From positions 8,336 through 27,452 of the forward strand of contig OUQQ01000025.1 in assembly GCA_900404475.1 (NCBI GenBank): DNA of 19,117 nucleotides. The letters run 5' to 3'. This DNA comes from Spongospora subterranea. Taxonomy: Eukaryota > Endomyxa > Phytomyxea > Plasmodiophorida > Plasmodiophoridae. Below the pieces are notes generated by a model that was given only the letters and a program-made list of their open reading frames with translations, was not told where the DNA came from and searched no databases. This document shows, one piece after another, positions 9,178-19,022 of the stretch (position 1 is the stretch's first letter; each line of letters opens with the position of its first letter). The translations under genes and the position numbers were made by a program.

Positions 9178-10844
9178 ATGGGCCAATCTGTATCGTCGAG
9201 CGCGCATCCACCATGGATACCGGGCCCAGGTCTCCGATACCCAAAAGAAGTCGAGGACAAGATCGTTAATCTCTCCCAGGTGATGACCTGTAAACTGTGC
9301 ATTGAAACAATTCATTGTTGAGGAATCGATCAGCACGTAGAGCTTTCTGATTATTGACTCATATCTGATTTAGTCAGAAACGGTGTTTTTATCACCTCCT
9401 GAAGAGTCTGTGCACCAAGTTTTCGTGCTTGAGGATTATTACGAAGTGATTGAAGCGGCGCTACAACATGATGACAGACTATTGAAACAATTAGAGAATT
9501 TGGTACCATCCAAGGTGTCGGAAGACGATTTTTGGAAGAACTATTTTTCCCATGTTTCAAACCTCAGAAGGTCGGCTGAAGCAATAGATGTTCCAAATGC
9601 TGAACCTAAAATTCCGAGCACTACGATAAAATCTTTATCTCCCCCTACAACTCTTGTTCAGATAAATAATGCTTCTGAAAAAGACATTGACGCCGCTCTT
9701 GTGTCCTATGTAAAAACCGCTGTTACTTTGCCCCCGTTCGTTTTACCCACCAAGTAAATTTGTAGTTCGAAATTTTCGTTATAATGAGAATTGTTTTTTT
9801 AGGCCAATCAATTGGGGAATTATCGGATCTCCAAGCTCTGAAATTCTTAAAGCTCTTTCAATCAAACAAATATGTAATATCAAAGCTAGTTTGGGGCCTT
9901 TGCCAGGCTATAAGGTCGCCAACTTATCATAATTCTGCCTGCACTTCATAAACCTCATCAAGTATTAGGTGCGACAACACGCATCTGCAACTGACGTCGC
10001 TGTTGATGAAGCTGTTAATGGAGTTTACGTGGGATCGTGTCAGTCCGACGAGGAATGTATTGAGCGCTGTAAGCTTGTTCTCAGAGCAGGCAAAATCTGT
10101 TTCGTACAGTCTTGCAGGCCATTGTTTCTCGCGTATGACTTGTTCAAATGCTCGCCTATCTCTGCAATACCTCCTTTATGCTCTCAGATTTCCTGCAACG
10201 CTTTTGGTCCTCGTTGGTCTTTATGCTTACAGATGATCGAAAACGGTCATCTCGGAACAATCGGTACTGTTCAGTATAGGTTATCATTAAGTCGACAAGC
10301 AACGACGGAATTGACTGGCGATTCCGTCAGTCCATTTGAATGTACAGGTTCTGTAACTTTGTATATATTGGATTTGCTGTTCGGCACTTTACAAGGAGTG
10401 CATGGTATTGCGACCAGAACCGTTCAAGATGACAAACCACTGGCTTCACCTTTTGAAACAGCAACCGCTTTCGTTTTCCGCACTGAATCAAATGCGGTCG
10501 GCAGTGCAGTGTTCAACTTTGCCTCGAAACATGCGGAAGACAAGTTAACAATTACAGGAACAAAAGGGTGTATGACAATTGCTGTCTTTGCAAACGAACC
10601 TCCTGCAATTGTGATAGATTCCAAGATCGCCGCCATTCCCAACATAGAATCTCTCACCAGCAGCTCACCGAGCAATGAAGAATGCCTAATCAGAACTTTC
10701 ATTGCTGAATCCGGGTCGGGGATCAAACGTTCTGTAGTGGACAGACAGCGACGTGTCGGAAAGCTCGTAGATATCATCCTGCGCGAGTTTTATGGCGATC
10801 GTCATGATTATTACTGGACACGGTCTGAAACATGGGGCCGCTAA
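9178..10844 (+). CDS. BSD domain fused to a degenerate Gfo/Idh/MocA-type oxidoreductase domain
   Basis: Exons 9178-9279, 9374-9753, 9803-9914 and 9969-10844 join in phase to 489 aa. The protein opens MGQSVSSS, a plausible N-myristoylation signal. Residues ~50-100 are a BSD domain: LVPSKVSEDDFWKNYFSHV has the hallmark Phe-Trp and Tyr-Phe pairs and resembles SYAP1/BSDC1. After a Ser/Thr/Pro linker, residues 161 on read KPINWGIIGSPSSEILKAL, a Gfo/Idh Rossmann start whose GxGxxG is broken. Later segments MIENGHLGTIGTVQY, ETATAFVFRT and DKLTITGTKGCM match the family C-terminal sheet. The usual GKHV-x-x-EKP is GKICFVQSC and the usual G..H..D helix lacks His, so NAD(P)-dependent catalysis is doubtful. 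Residues from 10105-10230 are uncertain: another frame looks better there, and an 84 nt intron at 10104-10187 is possible. Retaining intron 9754-9802 would give a 160 aa BSD-only protein. Confidence 0.72.
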
Positions 10845-11109
10845 TTGTCTTAATCCCGTTTTTCCAAGTTGTGAGGCATGTAATTGAACAGATTGCTACG
10901 CATTCGCACAAAAAATAACACAAGAGAATATTTTACATTGACAATCTAATAGATGGTGGAAGTTGTAAATCTGTGAAAAATGAAATCATTGAGGCTGAGC
11001 CGGCACACGCCATTCGTAACCGAGCGTTTGTTGGGTTCGCTTTTAAACTATAGACGTACTCGGCATCACAGTTGACACGCGACTGCATCAGGACTATCAG
11101 TGCAGGCCT

Positions 11110-12247
11110 TCAACAAATCCCAATAACAGCATTAACCTTATGCGTGCCATCTTGGTTCCAAGAGGTGATTACTGGCTCATAGCCCGCCGAAATAAGAACA
11201 TTTTCAATATTTGTGAGTGACAACACGGACGCCTTGCCCTGAAAAGTCTGAAACAGCGACTGCGATCCCAGATGATAAGTATAAATATTGCCAGAACCGG
11301 TCCCATACGACAACCAATCGCCACTACACGAAATCGATCCAACCCAATCTGATGTCTGCTAAGCGAAGCTTGACATCGTGCTAAACAAAACAAACCTTTC
11401 GTATCAGGGTTGGTGAATGTGGCCTGAGACTCAGATGTTCGGGTGTCCCACAATCGAGCTGTACCGTCTTCGGATCCCGTTATAATCGTATGGGATGATG
11501 ATCCCATACATATACAATGCAGATAATCACTATGTCCTCGGAATGTGTTTACAACCTGATGAGAATCGGGGATCTGATTGTCTGCAGATTTTTTCATCTC
11601 ATATAGCTTACCGTTGATGTGTTGAGGTCCCACTGATAGGCCACGTTTTGCCCAGAAGCCGAAAAAACTTGCCCTGATTCGGAACAATAAGCGAGACCAT
11701 TGGTCTCGGCGACGGCTGCATATCCAGTTGAGCAGGTTCCTAATCTAGGATTCTGCATGGTCGACATCGGTTCTTCAGCGGGCGAATTCACATTCCATAG
11801 TTTGATATCAAGGTCGCCACCGCTAAATGCATCATTGATTGAACACAATTGAATGTAGTATTGAGGGAGATGCAATACGTTATAATATAGTGGCCAGCAA
11901 ATATGACAGAATAAAGTGGACCAGATTTGGTATCTGCTTGAAAGAGGGGCGACACACAGCATGGGCTGTCATGGAATCAGAATGTGAGAAAGAAGTTGAC
12001 GCAGCGTGAAAACCTGAGTGGGTTGTCTTGGCGATCGGAAACCGACTAACAGATAAAGCTAAGTTGTGACGTTTCGCCAAGAAAAATAATGAATGAGATT
12101 GCCTACTGTAATATTATCTGTGTTCCAAACTGACAGCGTCGCCGTATTATCAACAGCAGCGAAAAGCGCCCCGTCTGATGAGAAGGCGCAATCAAAAACG
12201 GTAGCGCACGCGCTGGGCGCAACGGTTTTTGGTGAACTGTAGCCCAT
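11110..12247 (-). CDS. WD40 protein, THOC6 orthologue (THO/TREX complex subunit)
   Basis: THOC6 is a WD40 subunit of THO/TREX, which couples transcription to mRNA export in the nucleus. Six exons (12107-12247, 12014-12045, 11879-11965, 11612-11822, 11396-11555, 11110-11348) join in phase to 289 aa. Introns are 61, 48, 56, 56 and 47 nt, and exon 2 is only 32 nt. Key blocks align with human THOC6: FDCAFSSDGALFAAVDNTA; SGPLYSVIFAGHYIITGGD; VAYQWDLNTSTVVNTFRGHSDYLHC in two halves; GSEDGTARLWDTRTSE; then DWVGSISCSGDWLSYGTGSG and VLISAGYEPVITSWNQDG. The family-typical order RGHxDYxHC then EDGxxRLWD is intact. An in-frame stop precedes the ATG at 12247, which fixes the start. It is about 50 aa shorter than the human protein (341 aa), mainly in loops. 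Confidence 0.88.
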
Positions 12248-12772
12248 CCTCGGTTTTTGACCGACGCCCGGCGGTCACGACCGGAAACTTGAAGGCTTTG
12301 GCCTGAACAGGCGTCAATACCGCAGGGACTTGGCAAGATGAGCGTCAATTTATACGGACAGACGCGGAACGTATCCAGACAGCACTGTGGGATCTGAGGG
12401 TGCCGCACTGACCATGTGCCATCTCCGTGGGACAACCTTGGACAATTATCATCATCTTTGGAATTTAATCAACCGATTTTGATATCGAACTTTCAAGCCG
12501 CCGTGAGTATCAATACTGGCGGATCATTTGCCGATTCGGGGCGACAACCTTGACGTATTCTGCAGCAGAAAGGGGCCCATTTCATGCCGGTCATTCGACG
12601 ATATGTATCCATTGAGGCCCGACAAAATTGGGGGACAAAACATCGTCAGTCGTTGGAGGGAATCGATCACAATTCTCTGGCCAAGTCATGCTTAGCTACA
12701 AAAAACCTGACCAAATATCATTTGGTGTCTTTCTTACAGCAAGATGTTCTTGAACAGGTATGATGTTGTTGG
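12248..12772. other. Intergenic stretch between two minus-strand genes
   Basis: About 525 bp with no gene I can support. It contains the presumed THOC6 promoter and the 3' end of the next gene. An open frame at 12103-12435 (-) overlaps the THOC6 first exon in another frame and is a shadow. If the upstream gene uses a donor at the gtacatgg near 12781 (minus strand), its last codons could extend to about 12718. Confidence 0.4.
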
Positions 12773-14072
12773 TTAACCATGTACAGCACGAATCCATCGA
12801 AGCCCAAAGAAAGTCGGCAGCCTTTGGGACATGTCGAGCGCATACTCGCTACCAAACTCAGTTGACGCCTCAAATGCCCAATCAGCGCAGTTGACTAAAT
12901 TGGTCGAGGGCATTCCTTGAAACCTCGCTGTATTACCAGATCGAGCTGATGGAGTCCACACCATATGCGAGTCAATGAACTCCATCGTGCACTCACCATG
13001 TCGAGTTCCGGTCCTGGAGATTGCACCATCTGTAGAACAACCAAGTAAAATATCACGCCACGAAGAATAAAGTGTTTTAAGGAACGTTGACCACTGACTG
13101 CTTCAAACATGATCTCCACAGTATGATATTCGTAAAGAAGCTGGGCGAGGAAGTGGAATTTACAAATGCAAATTTTGTGGTAAATTGAGCGAGTACCTCC
13201 AGATACGACGTGCCATCCAGGGTCGAGGAACCGAGAGCAATCGAAACGTCAGTGACAGTTTCGAGAGACAGGGAGATGATCAATTCGCCGAGGTCCGATT
13301 CGGTCTGCTTAAACAGGCTCGAGCCCGAGATCTTGGGACACATCATCGGGACATCATTTCGCCAATCGGCAATCGACCGATTAACAAAACACATCAGCGC
13401 TCCTCCGCTCTCGAAATGTCTTTCAATTCGGGTGACAAAAACAACGTCAACGTCCCTGAATATGTTGTCGTTTGCCTTGTTTTCCCCTTCTTGCGTCGAG
13501 GAGCAGGTTTCTGATGAACAAGCCAGTTCTGTCCTCATCGGTCGTCGTCGCATCATTCAACGAGGTGCTGTTGCCTGAGATAATGCCAGTAATGATCCGA
13601 TTTAAACTGTTCAAAATATTTGTCGTCTGTAGTTACTTGGCGTTTGGCCCCAACCAGTAGTGTCAAATCGTTGCTTTTCGATATCCTGATCAGAATATGC
13701 CACCCATCCATTATTTAGAGGCCTGCTGACCATTTCTGGGCGCTAATAGGTGTCTGGGCACTATCGCTCTTTCGGATGTTTACGCCATCCCTCAAGTCAG
13801 GAAAAAGGTAATCAATGCCTGACACAGTCGTGATCGTGACGATGAAATCGCTGGGAAAATGATGTACCATTTGGCCGGAATTGTTCGATGCAATCTGGTA
13901 TATGTATCGGCCATGACATGGTCATTTTCATTAATCTTTTCCTGAATTCTGTTTCGTTTTCGGCTGGATCCAAAACTATACCCCAGGGTGAGATATTGGT
14001 GTTTTATCAGTTTTTCATAAACAGGCGATCGTCAATGTTTCGCCATGTTGATATCTGATCGTCGTTATTCAT
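12773..14072 (-). CDS. Unrecognised multi-exon gene (provisional model)
   Basis: A phase-consistent minus-strand chain is 14023-14072, 13868-13941, 13731-13818, 13637-13685, 13562-13574, 13197-13510, 13092-13140, 12773-13029, giving 297 aa with introns of 45-81 nt. The most secure exon is 13197-13510, with segments VDVVFVTRIERHFESGGALM and LGELIISLSLETVTDVSIAL. Next come YHTVEIMFEAV and then NCADWAFEASTEFGSEYALD. The middle contains FRPNGIDYLFPDLRDGVNI. No family is recognised and no signal peptide is seen in this model. The 13 nt exon and the first two joins are the weakest parts. The coding-like frame continues upstream of the chosen Met at 14072 to about 14153, so the true start may lie farther up. 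The gene is divergent from the PH-like gene. Confidence 0.4.
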
Positions 14073-14269
14073 CGACGATGAAGTTGAGGGAGGACATGTC
14101 AAGGCTGCAGTAAACCGGTAGAGATTGTCGTGGTGTTTGACGGCGATATCGCCCCAACGTCATTCGCCCTCTCTAGAGCGGCAATCATAAAACCTGATGA
14201 GTCATCGTCTGAGTCAGGTTATAGGTTATTTCCCCAACTAATCGGGATCATTATTTAAGTTATCGGGCC

Positions 14270-16126
14270 ATGAACCACCAGGACCGCGCGTATCATCGCC
14301 ATGGAACATGGGATATGATCGACCTGCCCCATCCTCCGATTGCGGCCAATCGTCGCCCCAAGTACGATCCGTCGTTCAGCAGCAAGACCCTCCCAAACGG
14401 CACCCGCTCACGAAAACCAATTGAGCCTAAGTTATCCCGCCGACATCCGGCTATCACCGAAGTTTGCAGCCGATTTGAGCCTCAGCCTCCCATTCATCAC
14501 GACCATCGCCCACAGAAATCTGCTCCCCGAATAGTGAAGCGCATCGATATGTCAAATATCTTTGGGTTTGTTGCGCCAACTGAAAGTAAACGCGATTTGC
14601 CGATCTCCATTGGGGTGGAAGGTGATCAAGCCAAGGAAAGTAGAACTGGGAAGACTGTCCAGACCCGGTCGGAAACCGTTGATTTCGGCCATGATCAGGA
14701 TGAACGATCGAGGAAACAGGAACCAGAGCGATTGATTGCTGATGCGTTGCCAGTTGATAAAGGCAATACACCCCAGGTCGATGTCGACATCGTTCAAACA
14801 CACGACGGAATCAATGACCAGCGCGATCTGCAATATCCAGAAGCGGTGCCTGTTCCGGACGGATTGACAGATATCGGGGCCAGTTCATCATCTCATAGTA
14901 TTCGGGATGAAATCCTGTCCATCGGCGTTCAGGATGAGATGGAATTCCAATCCACTGCTACGTCGCCTGAAACGACCAACACATCGACTGATGTGAACAA
15001 GGAATATCAACAAACCAATTCAGACCCTGTCATGACTACTGCTATCTCAATTGGTTCTCCTGACATTGACACAGCTGGGATAAAACGCAATACGCCAATG
15101 AGAACTGGGCGATTATCGACAACGACCGCCAGCCCAATTGGGGTTCGAACTTCAATTCAGGATACGATCAGGGCGCTGGAGGCACGACGCCAAAGCCAGC
15201 TGAATGGAGAGGTAATTCCAGACCCTGTCAACAGCCCGGTTCTCACGCCAAGAACCATGGCAAGGGAAGAGCCGGATTTAGACAAAACCCTCCATGAGCA
15301 AGTAGAGTTAGCTCCAGAGCCTGTTGACAGCCCGGTTGTGACGCCAAAAATGATGGCAAAGGAAGCGCCGGATGTAGAAAGAACCCGCCTCGGGAGTATA
15401 CAAGCTTCGGATGCAGAAACGCCATCGATTGGTCGTGATGATCAACCTGAATTCAGCTCAGAATCGTCCAGTGATTATCAGAGTAGCTCCGCTAGGACAT
15501 CCGTTCCAACGCCAAATGGAGTGTCCACAGCTGAGGCGTTTTCTGGCGACGCTATGGAACCTACAGTTGGTGATGATAACGACGTCCTAAATCAAGCGTT
15601 GGCGTCATCCAGCTTCGAGTTAAGCGATGCGTCAAGCGACAGGGTGGATCGTGAACGACCCACAATACCTGACGATGGTCTGGCGAATCTCAGCACTTCC
15701 ATGGTTGGGAATCCTCGACAGGCTGATGATCAGAGTATAGCTATTCCCGAGCCGAGGATTGACATGTTTGAGTTCCCGTTGATCAAACATGGACGAGGGG
15801 GGAAACCACGACGAGTATTCATAACCGTTGACACAAGTGCAGGAATCATTCGATGGGGTGATGGACGGCGATATATGAAGATTGAGGATATCAGCCAGGT
15901 TAGGAGTGGGAAACATACTGATGTATTCAGGAAGAAGGCGCTACGAAAACTCGATGCACGACTGTGTCTATCGCTGATCACCAAGGAAAGGAGCTTTGAC
16001 ATGGAGTGTAAGACCAGCGAGGAACGGCGAACCGTGATGATCACATTGATGGAGCAGATTGTGGGTTGTTTGAGAGGAAATGGTGTCAGGGCGGCGTGGA
16101 TCAAGCCCCACCTGCCCGCCTCATAA
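14270..16126 (+). CDS. Long disordered protein with C-terminal PH-like domain
   Basis: A single uninterrupted 618-codon frame, unusual beside intron-rich neighbours. Residues 1-~490 are low-complexity, rich in Ser, Thr, Asp, Glu and Pro, and probably disordered. They contain a 32-residue tandem repeat (residues ~316-347 and ~348-379; cores DPVNSPVLTPRTMAREEPDL and EPVDSPVVTPKMMAKEAPDV) and scattered SIG motifs (ISIGVEGD, LSIGVQDE, ISIGSPDI). Residues ~499-600 read FPLIKHGRGGKPRRVFITVD, then IIRWGDGRR, IEDISQVRSGKHTDVF, LSLITKERSFDMECKT and a final amphipathic helix. This is the strand order and closing helix of the PH domains that follow an RVF-x-ITVD...LRW start in PLC-like and protist proteins. 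It probably binds membrane phosphoinositides or a protein partner (inference). SPV/LTP sites could be proline-directed kinase targets. Gene confidence is high, function moderate. Confidence 0.8.
   Translation: MNHQDRAYHRHGTWDMIDLPHPPIAANRRPKYDPSFSSKTLPNGTRSRKPIEPKLSRRHPAITEVCSRFEPQPPIHHDHRPQKSAPRIVKRIDMSNIFGFVAPTESKRDLPISIGVEGDQAKESRTGKTVQTRSETVDFGHDQDERSRKQEPERLIADALPVDKGNTPQVDVDIVQTHDGINDQRDLQYPEAVPVPDGLTDIGASSSSHSIRDEILSIGVQDEMEFQSTATSPETTNTSTDVNKEYQQTNSDPVMTTAISIGSPDIDTAGIKRNTPMRTGRLSTTTASPIGVRTSIQDTIRALEARRQSQLNGEVIPDPVNSPVLTPRTMAREEPDLDKTLHEQVELAPEPVDSPVVTPKMMAKEAPDVERTRLGSIQASDAETPSIGRDDQPEFSSESSSDYQSSSARTSVPTPNGVSTAEAFSGDAMEPTVGDDNDVLNQALASSSFELSDASSDRVDRERPTIPDDGLANLSTSMVGNPRQADDQSIAIPEPRIDMFEFPLIKHGRGGKPRRVFITVDTSAGIIRWGDGRRYMKIEDISQVRSGKHTDVFRKKALRKLDARLCLSLITKERSFDMECKTSEERRTVMITLMEQIVGCLRGNGVRAAWIKPHLPAS
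15221..15412 (+). repeat. 96 bp (32-codon) coding tandem repeat
   Basis: Two adjacent units begin at 15221 (gaccctgtcaacagcccggt) and 15317 (gagcctgttgacagcccggt). They share SPV-x-TP-x-x-MA-[KR]-E-x-PD at the protein level. Third-base changes outnumber replacements, so the peptide appears to be maintained. Confidence 0.75.
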
Positions 16127-16541
16127 ACTGGCGCCACACGTCGTGGGCAAGGATTGTATGGCCAGCGCGCCCTAATGTTTCACCTGCCGTTCTCGGACAC
16201 CGTGACGGAGTCCGGATACATTTGTCGGAATACACAGCCGAGTTGTCATTATTCTAATGGATCCGGTAGATGTTTGTTAATATCGTCTTCATTGCGTAGT
16301 CACGACGACTGTAATGAAGAGGTGTTATCATCTGGCCTGTTGATTGCATATGATGTTGTCCTTTCAGGACGCTTGGCTTCTGTAAATTAGGGGATTCACA
16401 GCCCCAAATTTGAAGACACTCTTTTAACTGATGCGTCATTATTTCCTCTGAATTAGCTCATTTATACAACATCGATTTGATCAGCTTGTTCAGTCACACT
16501 TTTTTCCAATAAAGGATAGAAATATCATGAATTTTAAGACT
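16127..16541. other. Convergent 3' intergenic gap
   Basis: 415 bp between the stop codons of the PH-like gene (+) and the ARMH3-type gene (-). Short frames of 60-78 codons occur on both strands, with no family resemblance. aataaagg at about 16510 reads on the + strand and could serve as a poly(A) signal for the PH-like gene, but that is unproven. Confidence 0.4.
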
Positions 16542-18844
16542 TTATATGTCACCTATATGATGGTATAAGTTGGAATTTGATATTGACCCCAATACTGTGG
16601 CGTCGGCGTGTATTGTTGTGTATGAATCCACGACAGATGTGATGATATGATTGAAAAAAGGTGCTTCTTCAACATAAGGAGCTGATGACAGCGCCTCTCG
16701 AGGTTTGGGTAGATTAATTCCACTACGAATCTTCTCCATAGTGCTAGAAAACTTGGTTGAACTAGCTTGACGGAGCTTGGAGACTATTTCACCGGTCTCA
16801 AGCATAATTGCTTTTGAAAGATAGATCGATACAGCTTTGACAGGGACCATCAAATACCGGAAAGCATCCGCTGATGACTCTTCCGAACCTTTCATAATAT
16901 CCAGCAACTGCACGAAAAGTTTAGCATGAACAGCAAGGCAAAACAGGAATTCATTTTCCCGTTTATGCGAAGCGAATAGGATCTCGAGATGTGTCACGAT
17001 TATCGACAACATACGGGCGGCGGAAATGACGACTTTCATCATCATTGGGCTGGCGATGTCCGGCTCAAACTTATCTATCACACATGACCCAAGCAGATTC
17101 GCCACCTTCTCGGCTGCATCTACTAAACAGCTATCAAAAACTGCAGAGACGGTCTATCCGACAAATACGAGTTTGTTAAAAAAATGACAATCTCAACTCA
17201 TGCTACATACCTGGACCTGAAATATGCACAAACGCAAGACGACATCAATGCTAACTAAAACGTTGGATAGACGGATAGCATCTAGCCCTATCAATCCATC
17301 AGAAAGAATAGAAGCTAAAAATGCGACGGTGGGAATGGAAAAGGGACACGTTGGTGGAATACGGGCCGACTTAATTTCAAAAGCGTGAGTGGATGAGGTG
17401 TCGAAAAACAACAGGCACGTAGTAGGTGAAGCAACCATGCACTGCAAAGTAAGAAGATTGAGACGACACAAAATGTGATTGCTCCAAATGCAAGGGACAA
17501 GTTGGAAGCAAATTTTCAAGAAGTGAAGAAACGACTTTGGCATTTTTTGCGGTTGAACTTTGCCTGACGTTGAGCGAAAAATGGAAGCAGTTGTTACTCT
17601 GTTCAGATGGATCAAATGCTCCATGAAATACAGAGATAAAACAGATACTGCAATAAGTGAGAATCTGTAATTTGATTCTAGCTGCTCTTGTTGCGTGGAA
17701 TCATCGGCATTGCCGGCCTTTGTTCTTGACGTGACATCTTTCATGAGTTCAAAAAAAGTTGCTGTGAACGATGAGTCGCTTTGGTAAACAACAACTGTAT
17801 TGTTGCATAGCGGTTCGATGGATGCAAACATAGTAGCAACGCAATGCTCCCAAAGACAAACCAGTGCAGGATTTGCATTTGAGAAGTAATCGAAACAAAC
17901 GTTTTGAGTATCGTACCTGCACCAATTGAAACCTCGGCAATTTCCACAATATCGAAATGTGCTACCTTTGAAAATGTAAAGATAAGAGCAGGATCAACAA
18001 AGCGTGAGAAAACGACGACGGGGATTGACCGAGTGCTTGTGTTTTGTGCAAGCGCTGCAGATATCTCAGTACGGAATTGAATACTCCGTTTCCGATTATA
18101 TAGTCGGACATGAACATGTTCCTGTGCAAATTGGTTGACCCAGTGGCAAGCAGCAGCAAGATCAAAAGCGCATTTTGAACTGATTTTTGAGAAAGTTGGT
18201 ATTGCTGCTTAGCCTGTTTCGTTAACAGCCTCTGACAGGCAATTACAAGCCTAAGTATGAGGTCGGTATGCCGTTCGGTTGTCTACTAGACAGAATTAGG
18301 GCTTGACCAAAAGAGCAAATCCATATCACCTACATTCACGAAAATATCAGAATTTCCAATTGCTTCTATCAGCATTACTGGGCGATCATCTCCAAACTGT
18401 GCAGGTTTTAGACGAGTGATCGAGAAGATAATGCAGCTGATGGAAATAAGTGCATTTTCAAGTCGCGTTGAGTCATTGGAGTGTATGGGAGGCACCTCCA
18501 CTGCGAGTAAACATTGGCGAAAAAGCCACTAGTAACCAACCAGGTATTATTGAAATAATAAACGAGTGATAGCTGTTAAACAAACCGGTAATTGTGGAGG
18601 CGTATTGACGTGTGCACATAGCTCTTGAAGACGTACACGATCCGGTCGCAAAGACAATACATCGAATCTGAAAGAAGGCGAATGAACAGCAACGAAAGTA
18701 TTCTCCCGAAGTGGCCGGGATATTTTGAATCACGAGTTGATACTTTTTCTGATTTAAATCAGGGGCGTCATCGTCGTTGCTCATCAGTATATTTTCATAC
18801 CAGTTGACAATTAATGTCTTGAGCAACGGCGACTGACGCCTCAT
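16542..18844 (-). CDS. ARMH3 (DUF1741, C10orf76) orthologue, armadillo-like helical protein
   Basis: In animals ARMH3 is a cytosolic and Golgi protein that binds PI4KB and supports GBF1/Arf1 activity. Six exons (18744-18844, 18564-18667, 18334-18500, 17966-18282, 17211-17916, 16542-17153) join in phase to 668 aa, close to the human 689. Introns are 76, 63, 51, 49 and 57 nt. The start RRQSPLLKTLIVNWYENIL matches human KKPLKEKVVLMYDEIF. LENALISISCIIFSI matches VVNALQTLCALI. GNGVFNSVLRYLQRL matches INSIFEAILQIL. The C-terminal DUF1741 region ends EEAPFFNHIITSVV, matching KEAAFFKELVRSIS. An in-frame TAG lies three codons before the ATG, which fixes the start. No membrane segment is seen. Exon 2's donor (ACTC|GTTTAT) is the least certain site. 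Confidence 0.9.
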
Positions 18845-19022
18845 ATTCGTCTATTGCCTCGCCGCTCCCAAAAAAACCCGCACGAGCTAGTCTAAACTAT
18901 GCTGTCCCCAGTGATTGCGAATCGGCGAAACAAAATCGAATGGAAGCGAGTATCGCGCGGGTCGACAAATCCAGCAATCGTTGATAATAATGATATGGTG
19001 TATTTATGGCGGTGTGTACGTA
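18845..19022. other. Upstream flank of the ARMH3-type gene
   Basis: This presumed promoter and 5' UTR region of the minus-strand gene has no clear core element. The 66-codon + frame from 18899 runs straight into the 31 bp repeats and is not a credible gene. Confidence 0.4.

Noticed and set aside
13185..13578. Plus-strand open frames of 109 and 122 codons
   Set aside because: They overlap the much better minus-strand exon 13197-13510 and read as Arg/Ser-rich shadow peptides.
14454..14833. Minus-strand frames of 93-115 codons within the PH-like gene
   Set aside because: Antisense shadows of a long, coherent plus-strand frame.
17521..17620. Extra 34 nt intron (gtaaca...gtcag) inside ARMH3 exon 5
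   Set aside because: Too short for this genome. It would shift the frame, and the unspliced reading aligns with the family (HLNR segment).
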